Below are positions 1 to 9,255 of a DNA stretch of 64,000 bases, piece by piece. The notes below the pieces were generated by a model that worked only from the letters and a program-made list of their open reading frames with translations, had not been told where the DNA came from and did not search any database. The stretch spans positions 310,001 through 374,000 of the forward strand of contig JADJCP010000001.1 of NCBI GenBank assembly GCA_016703155.1, given 5' to 3'. Origin of the DNA: Hydrogenophilales bacterium (GTDB taxonomy: Bacteria; Pseudomonadota; Gammaproteobacteria; Burkholderiales; Thiobacillaceae). The position numbers and the translations under genes were made by a program. Numbering within the stretch: position 1 is the stretch's first letter; every line of letters starts with the position of its first letter.

Positions 1-876
1 TTCTATCCAATGCAAATCCGTGGCGTTCACCGTCAGGGTCAGCAACAAAGGGTGATCGTGGCCTTGCACGACGACAAGCTCATTCCGGAGCATGTCCTTG
101 CCGGCGACAAACCAGGGGACATCGGCTTGGGCATCGCGTCGGCCACCGATGCCCAGTCCTTTACGTTGCCCCAGGGTGTAATACATCAACCCCTGGTGTT
201 CGCCCACCACTTGACCCTCGGGTGTGCGCATCGACCCGGGCTGGATCGGCAGATAGCGTTGCAGGAACTCGCGGAACGGCCGTTCGCCAATAAAACAGAT
301 GCCGGTGCTGTCCTTCTTTTCCGCCACGGGCAGGCCAGCCTGACGCGCCAGATCGCGTACCTCGGGCTTGGTCAGTTCGCCGAGCGGAAACATGGCCTGG
401 GCGATCTGCGCCTGCGCCAGGCGGTACAGGAAATAGCTCTGGTCCTTGTTGGCATCGACGGCCTTGAGCAGTTGCCGGTTGCCCGGTCCGCCGGCCAGGC
501 GCGCGTAGTGGCCAGTAGCCAGAAAGTCCGCCTTCAGGCTCAGGGCATGCGCCAGGAAGGCCTTGAACTTGATCTCGGAGTTGCAGAGGATATCGGGGTT
601 CGGCGTCCGCCCGGCTTCATATTCGCTGAGGAAATACGCGAACACCCGTTCCTGGTACTCGCGGCTGAAGTTGACCAGTTCGACCTCGATCCCCAAGGCA
701 TCGCCAATTGCCAGTACATCCAGAAAATCCTGACGAATGGGACAATCCGGATCATCCTGATCGGCCTCCCAGTTCTTCATGAACACGCCCACCACTTCGT
801 GGCCCTGGCGTTGCAGCAGCCAGGCGGTGACGGCGGAATCGACGCCGCCGGACAGGCCGACGACGATGCGGCTCAT
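1..876 (-). CDS. mnmA: tRNA-specific 2-thiouridylase MnmA (partial, C-terminus off the window)
   Basis: MnmA activates U34 of Lys, Glu and Gln tRNAs with ATP and inserts sulfur to give 2-thiouridine. The minus-strand frame opens with ATG at 876 and stays open to base 1, giving about 292 residues of a family usually near 360-370. The N-terminus carries the PP-loop motif (VVGLSGGVDSAVTAWLL). The two catalytic cysteines lie in NPDILCNSEIKFK (about residue 100) and GICFIGERPF (about residue 200). The start overlaps the stop of the upstream NUDIX gene in an ATGA junction, so the two are translationally coupled. The nudJ-mnmA pairing is also found in E. coli. Identification is firm; only the C-terminus is missing. 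Confidence 0.96.
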   Translation of the reverse strand, partial: MSRIVVGLSGGVDSAVTAWLLQRQGHEVVGVFMKNWEADQDDPDCPIRQDFLDVLAIGDALGIEVELVNFSREYQERVFAYFLSEYEAGRTPNPDILCNSEIKFKAFLAHALSLKADFLATGHYARLAGGPGNRQLLKAVDANKDQSYFLYRLAQAQIAQAMFPLGELTKPEVRDLARQAGLPVAEKKDSTGICFIGERPFREFLQRYLPIQPGSMRTPEGQVVGEHQGLMYYTLGQRKGLGIGGRRDAQADVPWFVAGKDMLRNELVVVQGHDHPLLLTLTVNATDLHWIE

Positions 877-1343
877 TGCAGGTGCAGGAACTCGTTGATC
901 AGTTCCAGAGGATAGCGCCGACCGCTCAGATAGTCGGCGACACACTGATCGACGAAGGGGCTGCGATGCCGCTCGCGGGACTCGGATATCTCCGCCGGTG
1001 TCATCCAGACGGTGCGCAATATACCCTCGTCCAGGCCGGCGGTCGGGTCGTAGCCGGTAACCACGCCCGTGAAGGCAAAACGCAGATAGGTGCGGTCCTT
1101 GGTCGGATGGCGCCAGTGATAGACGCCCAGCAGGGCTTCCGGCTCGAAATGGTGCGCGGTCTCCTCGAACATCTCGCGGCGCACGGCGTTGAGCAACGAC
1201 TCGCCGCGTTCGACGTGACCCGCGGGCTGGTTGAAGAGGATACCGGCATCGGTGACCTCCTCGACCAGCAGGAACTTGCCGGCATCCTCGACGACGGCGG
1301 CAACCACAACGTGGGGTTTCCAGACTGTCTTTTCTTCGCTCAT
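873..1343 (-). CDS. nudJ: NUDIX hydrolase, NudJ-like phosphatase
   Basis: NUDIX enzymes hydrolyse nucleoside diphosphate derivatives; NudJ acts on nucleoside di- and triphosphates and on HMP-pyrophosphate. The Nudix box is complete except for Ala in place of the last Gly: GHVERGE, seven residues, then REMFEETA (about residues 42-63). I place the start at ATG 1343 (MSEEKTVW, 156 aa) because it forms a 4-base ATGA overlap with the rimO stop; a start six codons upstream is possible. The gene sits between rimO and mnmA with overlaps on both sides, so the three look like one operon. Substrate is inferred from the family and the mnmA neighbour. Confidence 0.88.
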   Translation of the reverse strand: MSEEKTVWKPHVVVAAVVEDAGKFLLVEEVTDAGILFNQPAGHVERGESLLNAVRREMFEETAHHFEPEALLGVYHWRHPTKDRTYLRFAFTGVVTGYDPTAGLDEGILRTVWMTPAEISESRERHRSPFVDQCVADYLSGRRYPLELINEFLHLQ

Positions 1344-2677
1344 GGCACGGGCTTCCCCCATAAATCGTGATCATCCGAACGGGTAATGCGCACCCGCGTC
1401 TTGTCCCCCGGCTGCAACCCGCCCCCCTGGGCGATATGCACGACACCGTCGATCTCCGGGGCGTCGGCATAACTGCGGCCCAGCGCGCGGCGGCCGTCTG
1501 CTGCATCGATCAGCACCGTCATTTCCGAGCCGCGCCGGGCTCGCAAGCGCTCGGCGCTGATATCAGCCTGAACGTCCATGAAGCGCGCCAGTCGATCCAT
1601 TTTCACATCCTCGTCCACCGGATCGGCCAAATCGTTCGCGGCGGCACCGTCGACAGCGGAATAGGTGAAGGCGCCGACCCGGTCCAGTTGGGCGTCGTCG
1701 AGAAAGTCCAGCAAGGTGTCGAAGTCGTCCTCGGTTTCGCCAGGAAATCCGACAATAAAAGTGCTGCGTATCGCCAGATCCGGGCAGATTTCGCGCCAAC
1801 GCTCAATGCGCCGCAAGGTGTTCTCAGCCGCCGCGGGGCGCTTCATGGCCTTGAGGATGCGCGTCGAGGCATGCTGAAAAGGCACATCCAGATAAGGCAG
1901 AACCCAGCCACCTTGTGAATTCGGGCCTGCGGCCATCAACGGCAGCACCTCATCCACCGAAGGATAGGGATAGACGTAATGCAAACGCACCCATAACCCG
2001 AGTTTGGCGAGTTCGCCGACCAACTCCAGCATGCGGCTTTTCACCGGCCGACCGTTCCAGAAGCCGGTGCGGTATTTCAGATCGACGCCGTAGGCGCTGG
2101 TGTCCTGCGAGACCACCAATATTTCCTTTACCCCGGCCTTGACCAGCGCCTCGGCCTCGGCAAGCACCTCGCCGATCGGTCGACTGACCAGATCGCCGCG
2201 CAGGCTGGGGATGATGCAAAAGGTGCAGCGGTGGTTGCAGCCCTCGGAAATCTTCAGATAGGCGAAATGCCTCGGCGTCAGTTTCATGCCGCCGGGCGGC
2301 ACCAGATCCATGTGCGGATCGTGCGGCTTGGGCAGGTGCGCATGCACCGACGCCATGACGGCCTCGGCGGCATGTGGCCCGGTCACCGCCAATACTTTCG
2401 GGTGCGCGTTCCTGACCACCGATTCGCGTGCGCCCAGGCACCCTGTAACGATTACCTTGCCATTCTCGCGCAAGGCCTCGCCGATGGCATCCAGGCTTTC
2501 ATCGACGGCCGCGTCGATAAAGCCGCAGGTGTTGACCACGACCAGATCAGCATCGGCATAGGTCGGTACGATGAGATACCCCTCCGCGCGCAGCTGAGTG
2601 AGGATGCGTTCGGAGTCGACGGTCGCCTTCGGGCAACCAAGGCTGACGAAGCCGACCTTGGGCAGACTGAGGGTCAC
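1340..2677 (-). CDS. rimO: Ribosomal protein S12 methylthiotransferase RimO
   Basis: RimO is a radical-SAM enzyme that methylthiolates an aspartate of ribosomal protein S12. The 445-aa protein shows the family order. The N-terminal UPF0004 domain has three cluster cysteines (LGCPKATVDSE, NTCGFI, TGCLGAR). The radical-SAM core has CNHRCTFC at about residues 147-154. A TRAM domain follows from about residue 375. The start is GTG at 2677. Its stop overlaps the nudJ start, and the di-iron protein gene ends only 6 bases upstream, so transcription is probably shared. Length and motifs fit RimO better than MiaB, and the LGCPK sequence is characteristic of RimO. Confidence 0.96.
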   Translation of the reverse strand: MTLSLPKVGFVSLGCPKATVDSERILTQLRAEGYLIVPTYADADLVVVNTCGFIDAAVDESLDAIGEALRENGKVIVTGCLGARESVVRNAHPKVLAVTGPHAAEAVMASVHAHLPKPHDPHMDLVPPGGMKLTPRHFAYLKISEGCNHRCTFCIIPSLRGDLVSRPIGEVLAEAEALVKAGVKEILVVSQDTSAYGVDLKYRTGFWNGRPVKSRMLELVGELAKLGLWVRLHYVYPYPSVDEVLPLMAAGPNSQGGWVLPYLDVPFQHASTRILKAMKRPAAAENTLRRIERWREICPDLAIRSTFIVGFPGETEDDFDTLLDFLDDAQLDRVGAFTYSAVDGAAANDLADPVDEDVKMDRLARFMDVQADISAERLRARRGSEMTVLIDAADGRRALGRSYADAPEIDGVVHIAQGGGLQPGDKTRVRITRSDDHDLWGKPVP

Positions 2678-2683
2678 GCTGCT

Positions 2684-3466
2684 TCAGACCGGCAGTCGAT
2701 AATGGTCCTGAGTAAACAGGTCGATGCCGCAATGCAGATTCTCAATCCAGGCCAAAAAAGCGGCTATGGCCTCCTTGCCCTGGAAATAGCGGCCATGTTG
2801 TGGCACCAGTTGCTCGACATCCATGTCCCGGACCATCTTTGCCCAGAAGCGGCACACCTTGTTCGAAACCATATAACGCTTGTGGAAGCCTTCCATCTTG
2901 GGAATATGCGCCTGGAACTCGGCCGCCGTGGTGATCGGCCGGAGGATTTCGTCGTGCTGTACCAGCGAGGCCCCCATATCCCCGGAAAACAGGATCTTGG
3001 CCTTGCTGTCATAGAACTGGAAGTTACCCTCGGCGTGCAGGAAGTGCGCCGGTACGCAATAAATATTGGAGTCGCGCATCGGGATCATCATGCCCGGATC
3101 GGGAATGCCGACGATCCGCCCTTCCCAGCGATTCAAGGTACAGAAGTGCGGAACGAAGCGCTCCCAGAGTTTCGATACATACAGGGAAGCGTCCGTCGAC
3201 ATCAACCACTTGTTGAGCGATGCGACGATGTCGGGATCCTGGTGCGACGCGAGAATATATTTCAGCTGTTTGAACGGAAAAAACTTGGAAACCGCCATGA
3301 TCAGGGCGTTATAGGTCATGTTTCCGGCCGGATCGATGATCGCGCCCTCGCCGTCCGAGACGATCAGGAACTGGTTGGCTTGAACGGCGGAACTGGACGT
3401 GTCGTCGACCAGGTCGTTGAACATCAGGCAGACATGCTTGCCATCGTTGTAGAGTTCTATGGCCAT
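2684..3466 (-). CDS. MBL-fold oxygen-binding di-iron protein (ODP / flavodiiron-type core without flavodoxin)
   Basis: The 260-aa protein matches the beta-lactamase domain of flavodiiron proteins and ends before any flavodoxin domain. The di-iron ligand set is recognisable: SHQDPD (HxDxD form), a His in AHFLHAEGN, the bridging Asp in FSGDMGAS and the last His in PQHGRYFQG. Proteins of this short type bind oxygen or NO at the di-iron site and can act as oxygen sensors; a reductase role would need a separate electron donor. No signal peptide, so cytoplasmic. It lies 6 bases upstream of rimO, whose Fe-S clusters are oxygen sensitive, but a functional link is only inference. Fold is confident, substrate is not. 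Confidence 0.82.
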   Translation of the reverse strand: MAIELYNDGKHVCLMFNDLVDDTSSSAVQANQFLIVSDGEGAIIDPAGNMTYNALIMAVSKFFPFKQLKYILASHQDPDIVASLNKWLMSTDASLYVSKLWERFVPHFCTLNRWEGRIVGIPDPGMMIPMRDSNIYCVPAHFLHAEGNFQFYDSKAKILFSGDMGASLVQHDEILRPITTAAEFQAHIPKMEGFHKRYMVSNKVCRFWAKMVRDMDVEQLVPQHGRYFQGKEAIAAFLAWIENLHCGIDLFTQDHYRLPV

Positions 3467-3502
3467 ACCGATTCCTTCGGAAAATAAGACTCGATTACCT
3501 GC

Positions 3503-4309
3503 TCATCCGTGGTCATGCAAGGCCCCACCGGCCATTGCCATCCAGTGGTGCGCCAGATCGCCACCCAGATGCACGGTCAGCACACCGAGCAGGATCAAGA
3601 TGATCTGCTGCGCAGTGTGCCTGAGCTCGGCACGTTTGTGCAGCCCCGGGATCAGGTCCGCGACGGCGACATAGATCATCCCCGAGGCCGCCACGGCCAG
3701 AACATAGGGCATCAGTGCCTGCATCGGCGTCAGGATGAAGTAGCCCAAAGTCGCGCCCACCAGGGTTGCCAGGCTGCTGACCAAGTTCAAGGTCAAGGCC
3801 CGGGCACGGCTATAGCCGGAATGCAACAGAATCAGGAAATCGCCCAATTCCTGGGGAATCTCATGGGCAATGATCGCGATGGCCGTCACCACGCCAACCT
3901 GGACATCGACCAGAAAGGCGGCGGCGATCATGACACCGTCGACAAAGTTATGGAACGTGTCGCCAATTGTGATCATCAGGCCGGAACGGCCGTGATCATG
4001 GCTGTGGTCATGCGCGCCGTGCGCCTCGCAGGTCTCGGTATGGCAGTGGCGCCAGAGCACCAGCTTTTCCAGCACGAAAAACATCAGGATGCCGCCAAGC
4101 ACCGCCATGCTCAGGTGCTCGATGCTTGCCGCGTGCTCCATGGCATGCGGCAGGACGTCCAGGAAGGCCGCCCCCAGCAGGGCGCCGATGGCATAGCTGA
4201 CCATCGCCGGGATCCATCGGGCGCTCACCAGCATGGCGAAGCTGGCGAGGATCACGCTCAGCAGGCCACCGGCCAAACCGGCCAAAAGAATCAGGGAAAG
4301 CAGGCTCAT
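3503..4309 (-). CDS. ZIP family divalent metal transporter
   Basis: An inner-membrane protein of 268 aa with about eight hydrophobic segments. The ZIP signature helices are present: HNFVDG in helix IV and HEIPQELGD in helix V, which provide the binuclear metal site. A His-rich loop between helices III and IV (HCHTETCEAHGAHDHSHDHG) is typical of zinc importers. The family carries Zn2+, and in some members Fe2+ or Mn2+, into the cytoplasm. The gene is followed by the di-iron protein gene 36 bases downstream on the same strand, so iron supply is a possible alternative to zinc. Length is normal. Confidence 0.9.
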   Translation of the reverse strand: MSLLSLILLAGLAGGLLSVILASFAMLVSARWIPAMVSYAIGALLGAAFLDVLPHAMEHAASIEHLSMAVLGGILMFFVLEKLVLWRHCHTETCEAHGAHDHSHDHGRSGLMITIGDTFHNFVDGVMIAAAFLVDVQVGVVTAIAIIAHEIPQELGDFLILLHSGYSRARALTLNLVSSLATLVGATLGYFILTPMQALMPYVLAVAASGMIYVAVADLIPGLHKRAELRHTAQQIILILLGVLTVHLGGDLAHHWMAMAGGALHDHG

Positions 4310-4333
4310 GGGAAATCCGCGAAAACGTGGATT

Positions 4334-5083
4334 CTACTCAAGCCAGATCAGACTAGCCATGCGACCGGTACGCGCGACGCGACGATAGGAGTAAAAACGG
4401 GTCTGATCGGTGTAGGTACACAAGCCGCCGCCGTAGACCGCGCCGACGCCGACACTGGCGAGCCGGATACGCGCCAGGGTATAGATATCCGCGAGCCACT
4501 TGCGCGGCGCGGCGTCGAAAGTCGTCGGGCCGGCCGGGCGAAAGGCGATGCCCGTCAGCGGGTTCGCGTCCATGAACGCCAGGCGCACTTCATCGCCGAC
4601 CTCGAAGGCATCGGGTCCGATGGCCGCGCCCAGCCAGACGAGAACCTCTTCCGGCGGCACAGCCATCGCCGTCAGCGTCGCCTCAAGCACCCCGGCCACC
4701 AGGCCGCGCCAGCCGGCATGCGCCGCCGCGACCACGGTTCCGGCACGGTCACAGAACAAGGCAGGCAGGCAGTCAGCGGTCAACACCGCGCTTACCTGCC
4801 CCTGCCGACGGGCGACACCGGCATCCGCGGCAACGCCCGCCGGAGCGATGCCGCACTCGGCGACATCGACACCGTGCACCTGATTCAGCCACAGCGGCTC
4901 GGCGGGTAGATCGCAGCGCAGGATGGCCCGATTTTCAGTGACCGCAATCGGGTCGTCCTCGACATGCATTGCCGGGTTCATGCTATCCCAGGGCGCTTGG
5001 CTGACCCCGCCGGCACGCGTCGTCATGAAGGCACGTACCCTGGCCGGCGCCGGCCAATCCGGTTTGAGCCAGTCAGGATGCAT
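4334..5083 (-). CDS. pgeF: Peptidoglycan editing factor PgeF (YfiH, purine nucleoside phosphorylase/laccase-like)
   Basis: About 249 aa of the YfiH/DUF152 family, cytoplasmic. Members show laccase-like or purine nucleoside phosphorylase activity in vitro and prevent incorporation of wrong amino acids into peptidoglycan precursors. The metal-binding motifs are visible: LNQVHGVDV, LTADCLPALFCD, and AAHAGWRGLVAGV. I chose ATG 5083 (MHPDWLKPDW), which overlaps the rluD stop by 11 bases; the frame stays open 25 codons further up but that part lies inside rluD. The rluD-yfiH pair is conserved in many proteobacteria. Confidence 0.92.
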   Translation of the reverse strand: MHPDWLKPDWPAPARVRAFMTTRAGGVSQAPWDSMNPAMHVEDDPIAVTENRAILRCDLPAEPLWLNQVHGVDVAECGIAPAGVAADAGVARRQGQVSAVLTADCLPALFCDRAGTVVAAAHAGWRGLVAGVLEATLTAMAVPPEEVLVWLGAAIGPDAFEVGDEVRLAFMDANPLTGIAFRPAGPTTFDAAPRKWLADIYTLARIRLASVGVGAVYGGGLCTYTDQTRFYSYRRVARTGRMASLIWLE

Positions 5084-5993
5084 CGCCTGCCTCCAGTTGT
5101 TCCAGCAGGTGTTGGAAATCTTCGGGCAGCGCGGCTTGCCACTCCACCGGCTGGCCACTCAAGGGGTGGACAAAACCCAGACGGTAGGCATGCAAAGCCT
5201 GACGTGGAAACGGGATTGGCCCGGCACGTCGCCCGGCATAAACGGCATCGCCCAGCAAGGGGTAACCGATATGCGCCATGTGCACGCGTATCTGGTGGGT
5301 GCGTCCGGTACGCAGATGGCATTCCACCCAGGCGGCCTGACGGTATTGCCGCAACACCTTGTACAAGGTCTGCGCCGGCTTGCCCGACTCGACCACGGCC
5401 ATCCTGGTCCGATGTGTCGGATGCCGGCCGATCGGCGCATCGATCTCACCTTCCGGGCGCTCGAAGCAACCCAAAGCCACCGCCTGGTAGACCCGCCTGA
5501 CGTCGCGCGCCTGCAAGGCACGCACCAGTGCAGTCTGCGCGGTCAGGGTCTTGGCCACCACCATCAACCCGGAGGTGTCCTTATCGAGGCGGTGGACTAT
5601 CCCGGCGCGTGGCACCTGCTCCAGACCAGGGGCGTGATGCAGCAGGGCATTCAGCAACGTACCCTGCCAATTGCCCGCCCCGGGGTGGACCACCAGACCT
5701 GGCGGCTTGTTGATGACGATGACCGCATCGTCCTCGTGGACGATATCCAGGGCGATATCCTCCGCCTGGTATGGCTGATCCGCCGGGTGCGCCACGGGCG
5801 CCACATCGATCTGGCTGCCTTCCCAGACTTTCTGCTTGCGTTCGACACATGTCCCGTCAACTTGGACCTGACCGGCATCGATCCATTGTTGCAGGCGGCT
5901 GCGTGAATGCTCCGGCAGCAAAGCCGCCAGGCATTGGTCCAATCGGCGTCCGGCCAACTCGGCCGGCACGGTCAGATGCAACATATCAGTCAT
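5073..5993 (-). CDS. rluD: 23S rRNA pseudouridine synthase RluD
   Basis: RluD converts three uridines of helix 69 of 23S rRNA to pseudouridine. The 306-aa protein has an N-terminal S4 RNA-binding domain (about residues 12-75, with GRRLDQCLAALLPEHSRS) and the RluA-type catalytic domain. The catalytic Asp is in HRLDKDTSGL (about residues 134-143). RTHQIRVHMAHIG follows, as expected. The start at 5993 faces bamD, and the 50-base gap must hold divergent promoters; the rluD/bamD divergent arrangement is common in gammaproteobacteria. Confidence 0.95.
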   Translation of the reverse strand: MTDMLHLTVPAELAGRRLDQCLAALLPEHSRSRLQQWIDAGQVQVDGTCVERKQKVWEGSQIDVAPVAHPADQPYQAEDIALDIVHEDDAVIVINKPPGLVVHPGAGNWQGTLLNALLHHAPGLEQVPRAGIVHRLDKDTSGLMVVAKTLTAQTALVRALQARDVRRVYQAVALGCFERPEGEIDAPIGRHPTHRTRMAVVESGKPAQTLYKVLRQYRQAAWVECHLRTGRTHQIRVHMAHIGYPLLGDAVYAGRRAGPIPFPRQALHAYRLGFVHPLSGQPVEWQAALPEDFQHLLEQLEAGDAS

Positions 5994-6010
5994 GGACGGG
6001 ACGGCGTGGT

Positions 6011-6016
6011 TATAAT
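6011..6016 (+). promoter_or_regulatory. Putative -10 element upstream of bamD
   Basis: A perfect TATAAT lies 28 bases before the bamD start in the 50-base gap between the divergent rluD and bamD genes. No good -35 hexamer is visible at 16-18 bases upstream, so the call rests on the -10 box and the position only. Confidence 0.4.
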
Positions 6017-6043
6017 CGCGCCACTCTATGGGATGTGGATGAA

Positions 6044-6901
6044 ATGAACCGAATTCTAGCTTTTTGCACCGCCTTGCCGAGAATAATCCTTGCCGGGACC
6101 GGCTTCTCCTGGGCGCGTTTCGCTGCCTTGTCCTTGGCCATCAGTCTCGCCGGTTGTGGTCTGCTCCCCGAACAGGTCGACGAGTCCAAGACATGGAGCG
6201 CCAATAAACTCTACGGCATGGCCAAGGAAAACCTTGCCGAGGGCAATTTCGCCAAGGCCATCGAGTTATTCGAGAAACTGGAGGCACGCTTCCCCTACGG
6301 CCCCTTCGCCCAACAGGCGCAACTCGAAATGGCTTATGCCTATTACAAGGACAATGAGCCGATCTCCTCGATTGCCGCCAGCGAGCGCTTCATCAAGTTG
6401 CACCCGAATCATCCCAATGTCGATTACGCCTACTACCTGAAAGGCCTGGCCAACTTCATTGAGGATCAGGGTCTGCTCGCCAACCTGGGCGATCAGGATA
6501 TGAGCGAACGCGACCCGCGTGCCGCCAAGGAAGCCTTCGAGGCCTTCCGCGAACTGACTGTACGTTTTCCCGACAGCAAGTACACCGCCGATGCCCAAGC
6601 GCGCATGAAATATCTGGTCAACGCCCTGGCACTTCACGAAGTTCACGTCGCGCGCCATTACTTCAAGCGCGGTGCCTTCGTCGCCGCCGCGAATCGCGGC
6701 AAATATGTGCTGGAACACTATCAACAGGCACCGGCCATGGAAGAAGCCCTCGCCATCATGGCCCAGAGCTACGCCAAGCTGGGCCTCGACACGCCGCGCG
6801 ACGATGCTCTCAAGGTTTTGAAGCTCAACTTCCCGAACAGCCCGTTTCTCACGGGTCAGACGACAAAATCGAAAAGCACCGCCTGGTGGAAGTTCTGGTG
6901 A
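6044..6901 (+). CDS. bamD: Outer membrane assembly lipoprotein BamD
   Basis: BamD is an essential lipoprotein of the BAM complex that folds outer-membrane beta-barrels. I chose ATG 6044 (MNRILAFCTAL), which gives a signal peptide ending in the lipobox LAGC (about residues 35-38) and a mature protein of five TPR-like repeats (FAKAIELFEKLEARFPYGPF and following). Total 285 aa, slightly longer than usual because of an extended signal region. The frame is open further upstream, but that part lies opposite rluD and adds nothing. The C-terminal repeats end with FPNSPFLTGQ. Confidence 0.95.
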   Translation: MNRILAFCTALPRIILAGTGFSWARFAALSLAISLAGCGLLPEQVDESKTWSANKLYGMAKENLAEGNFAKAIELFEKLEARFPYGPFAQQAQLEMAYAYYKDNEPISSIAASERFIKLHPNHPNVDYAYYLKGLANFIEDQGLLANLGDQDMSERDPRAAKEAFEAFRELTVRFPDSKYTADAQARMKYLVNALALHEVHVARHYFKRGAFVAAANRGKYVLEHYQQAPAMEEALAIMAQSYAKLGLDTPRDDALKVLKLNFPNSPFLTGQTTKSKSTAWWKFW

Positions 6902-6977
6902 GATCAGGACTGCCGCTCGCACATCCTGTTTACCCGACGCTAGCCGACTAGCCGCGCACTTCAACATTTAGCCAACC

Positions 6978-9138
6978 ATGGTCACCCATGCGCTAAGCCT
7001 CCCCGCAGCGGATGTCGATGCCTGGCTGGAGGAGTTCGCGGCGTGCCATGGAGCAAGCAAGGCCGCGACGATCCGCAAGGCCTTCGACTACCTTCAAGTA
7101 CACGGCGCCGACGTGATCAGCGACAGCGGCACACCGCTGATCGAGCATGCCCTGGGCAGCGCGCGCCAGCTTGCCGCCATGGGTTTCGACCCGGAAACCA
7201 TTGCCGCCGGGCTACTCTGTGGTTTACCCGAGCCCGCCCTTGCCGCCGAGGCACTGACGCCGCATTTTGGCCCAACGCTGACCCATCTCGCCTTGGGCGC
7301 ACTGCGTCTTCAGCGGATGGACCAGATGCTCGCCGAGACCCAGGCGGATCACCCACCCCAGAGCGAAGCACTGCGCCAGATGCTGTTGGCCATGACCGAC
7401 GATATCCGGGTCGTCCTGGTGAAGCTGGCCGACCGTGCTCAAGCCCTGCGTGAACTGGCCACGGGCGATAGCGCGGTACGTCTGAAGGTGGCCCATGACG
7501 CACGCGAGTTGTATGCCCCGCTGGCCAACCGGCTAGGCGTATGGCAGCTGAAATGGGAACTGGAAGATCTGACTTGCCGCTACCTCGAACCCGAGGTCTA
7601 TCGCCAGATCGCCCAGTCTCTGGACGAGCGCCGCCTGGATCGCGAGTGGTATATCGAACAGATCGTCAAGACATTGCATGATGAACTCGCCACCGCCGGC
7701 ATCGAGAACGCCGCGATCAACGGCCGGCCGAAACACATCGCCAGCATCGTCGCCAAGATGCGCAAAAAGCACCTGAGCTTCGACGAGGTCTACGATGTCC
7801 GTGCCGTGCGCATTCTGGTAAGCGATATCAAGGACTGCTATCACGCCCTGGGCGTGGTGCACAGCCTTTGGCAACCCATCCCGGGCCAGTTCGACGACTA
7901 CATCTCACGGCCCAAGGGCAACGGCTACAAGAGCCTGCACACCGCGGTGATCGGCCCCGAGCACAAGGCGCTTGAGATACAGATCCGCACCCATGACATG
8001 CACAACGAGGCGGAACTTGGTGTCGCCGCCCACTGGCGCTACAAGGAAGGCGGCAAGGGTGAAGCCCTCCAGGAGAAAATCACCTGGCTGCGCCAACTGC
8101 TTGCCTGGAAGCAGGAGTTGACCGACAGCGCCGAACTCGCAGCACTTCCGCAATGAATTGTTCCAGGATGAGGTCTTCGTGCTGACGCCACAGGGCAAGG
8201 TCATCGCCCTCGGCAGTGGCGCCACACCGCTCGATTTCGCCTATACCGTTCATACCGAGCTCGGTCACCGCTGCCGGGGCGCGAAGGTGGATGGCAGCCT
8301 GGTTTCCCTGGACACGCCGCTGAAAACCGGTCAGCGCGTCGAGATCCTCACCGTCAAGCAAGGCGGCCCCAGCCGCGACTGGCTCAACCCTCACCTCGGC
8401 GTCCTGAAGACCCACCGGGCACGCAGCAAGGTGCGCCAGTGGTTCCGTCAGCAGGATCTCGACAGCCATATCCAGGAAGGCCGGGCCCAACTTGACAAGG
8501 AATTGCATCGTTTCGGGCTCTCCAACGTCAACCTGGAAAAATTGGCGACCCGCCTGAAATTCGCACGCAGCGAGGACATGTATGCCGCCCTCGGTCGTGG
8601 CGATGTCGGCCCGAGCCAGCTCGAACGCGCGCTCCAGGACGAATTCATCCCGCCGCCGCCGAAGCCGCTGATCAGCAAACCCAAGAGCAAGGCCAGCCCA
8701 TCCGGCGTGCTGATCGAGGGCGAAGGCAATCTACTCACCCAAATGGCGCGCTGCTGCCACCCGGCACCCCCGGACCGCATCGTCGGCTACACCACCCAGG
8801 GCCACGGAGTCACCATTCACCGGGCCGACTGCGCCACCATCCGCAAACTTCCCGAGGATAGGCGCGGACGCCTCCTGAAGGCGGAATGGGGCAACCCGGC
8901 GGGTCAGGTATTCGCTGTCGATGTCGAACTCATCGCCCTGGATCGTCAGGGCCTGCTCAAGGACATCACCGAGATACTCTCCCAGGAAAAACTCAACGCC
9001 GTGCGCGTCAACACCAATTCACATGACAGCCGGGCCTACATGGAATTCACACTGGAAGTTGGCGATATCGCCCAGCTATCGCGCTTCCTGGTACGTGTCG
9101 AACAGGTGCGCGGCATGGAGCAGGCGCGTCGCAAATAG
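6978..9138 (+). pseudogene. relA: GTP pyrophosphokinase RelA, interrupted by a frameshift
   Basis: RelA makes (p)ppGpp on ribosomes stalled by uncharged tRNA. Residues 1-392 (6978-8156) hold a degenerate HD domain in which the catalytic HD is replaced (AAGLLCGLPEP), as in RelA, and the synthetase domain with GQFDDYISRPKGNGYKSLHT. The reading frame stops at TGA 8154-8156. The next frame continues at once with NELFQDEVFVLTPQGK, then the TGS domain (DFAYTVHTELGHRC), the Cys/His-containing region (MARCCHPAPPDRIVGY) and a C-terminal ACT domain. The total span is one base over a multiple of three, so one extra base (or two missing) lies at about 8140-8155. Together the parts give normal RelA length. 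It is either a sequence error or a real separation of the catalytic half from the ribosome-sensing half. Confidence 0.88.
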
Positions 9139-9255
9139 GCGCGACCCAGCGCGGCACGCACGCGCCAATTTTCCAAAAAGCGGTTAACCTTAAGGCCTGC
9201 GGCGCCTTATCGGGGTGCCGCGCATTTGACGTATCGCAAAAAACGAGGAGACATT

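Noticed and set aside
3509..4909. A 466-aa plus-strand frame across the ZIP and pgeF genes
   Set aside because: His/Gln-rich nonsense translation; the minus strand shows clear ZIP and YfiH motifs over the same bases.
8140..8160. Programmed frameshift in relA
   Set aside because: No slippery heptamer, no stimulatory structure evident, and similar one-base breaks occur in many unrelated genes of the window.
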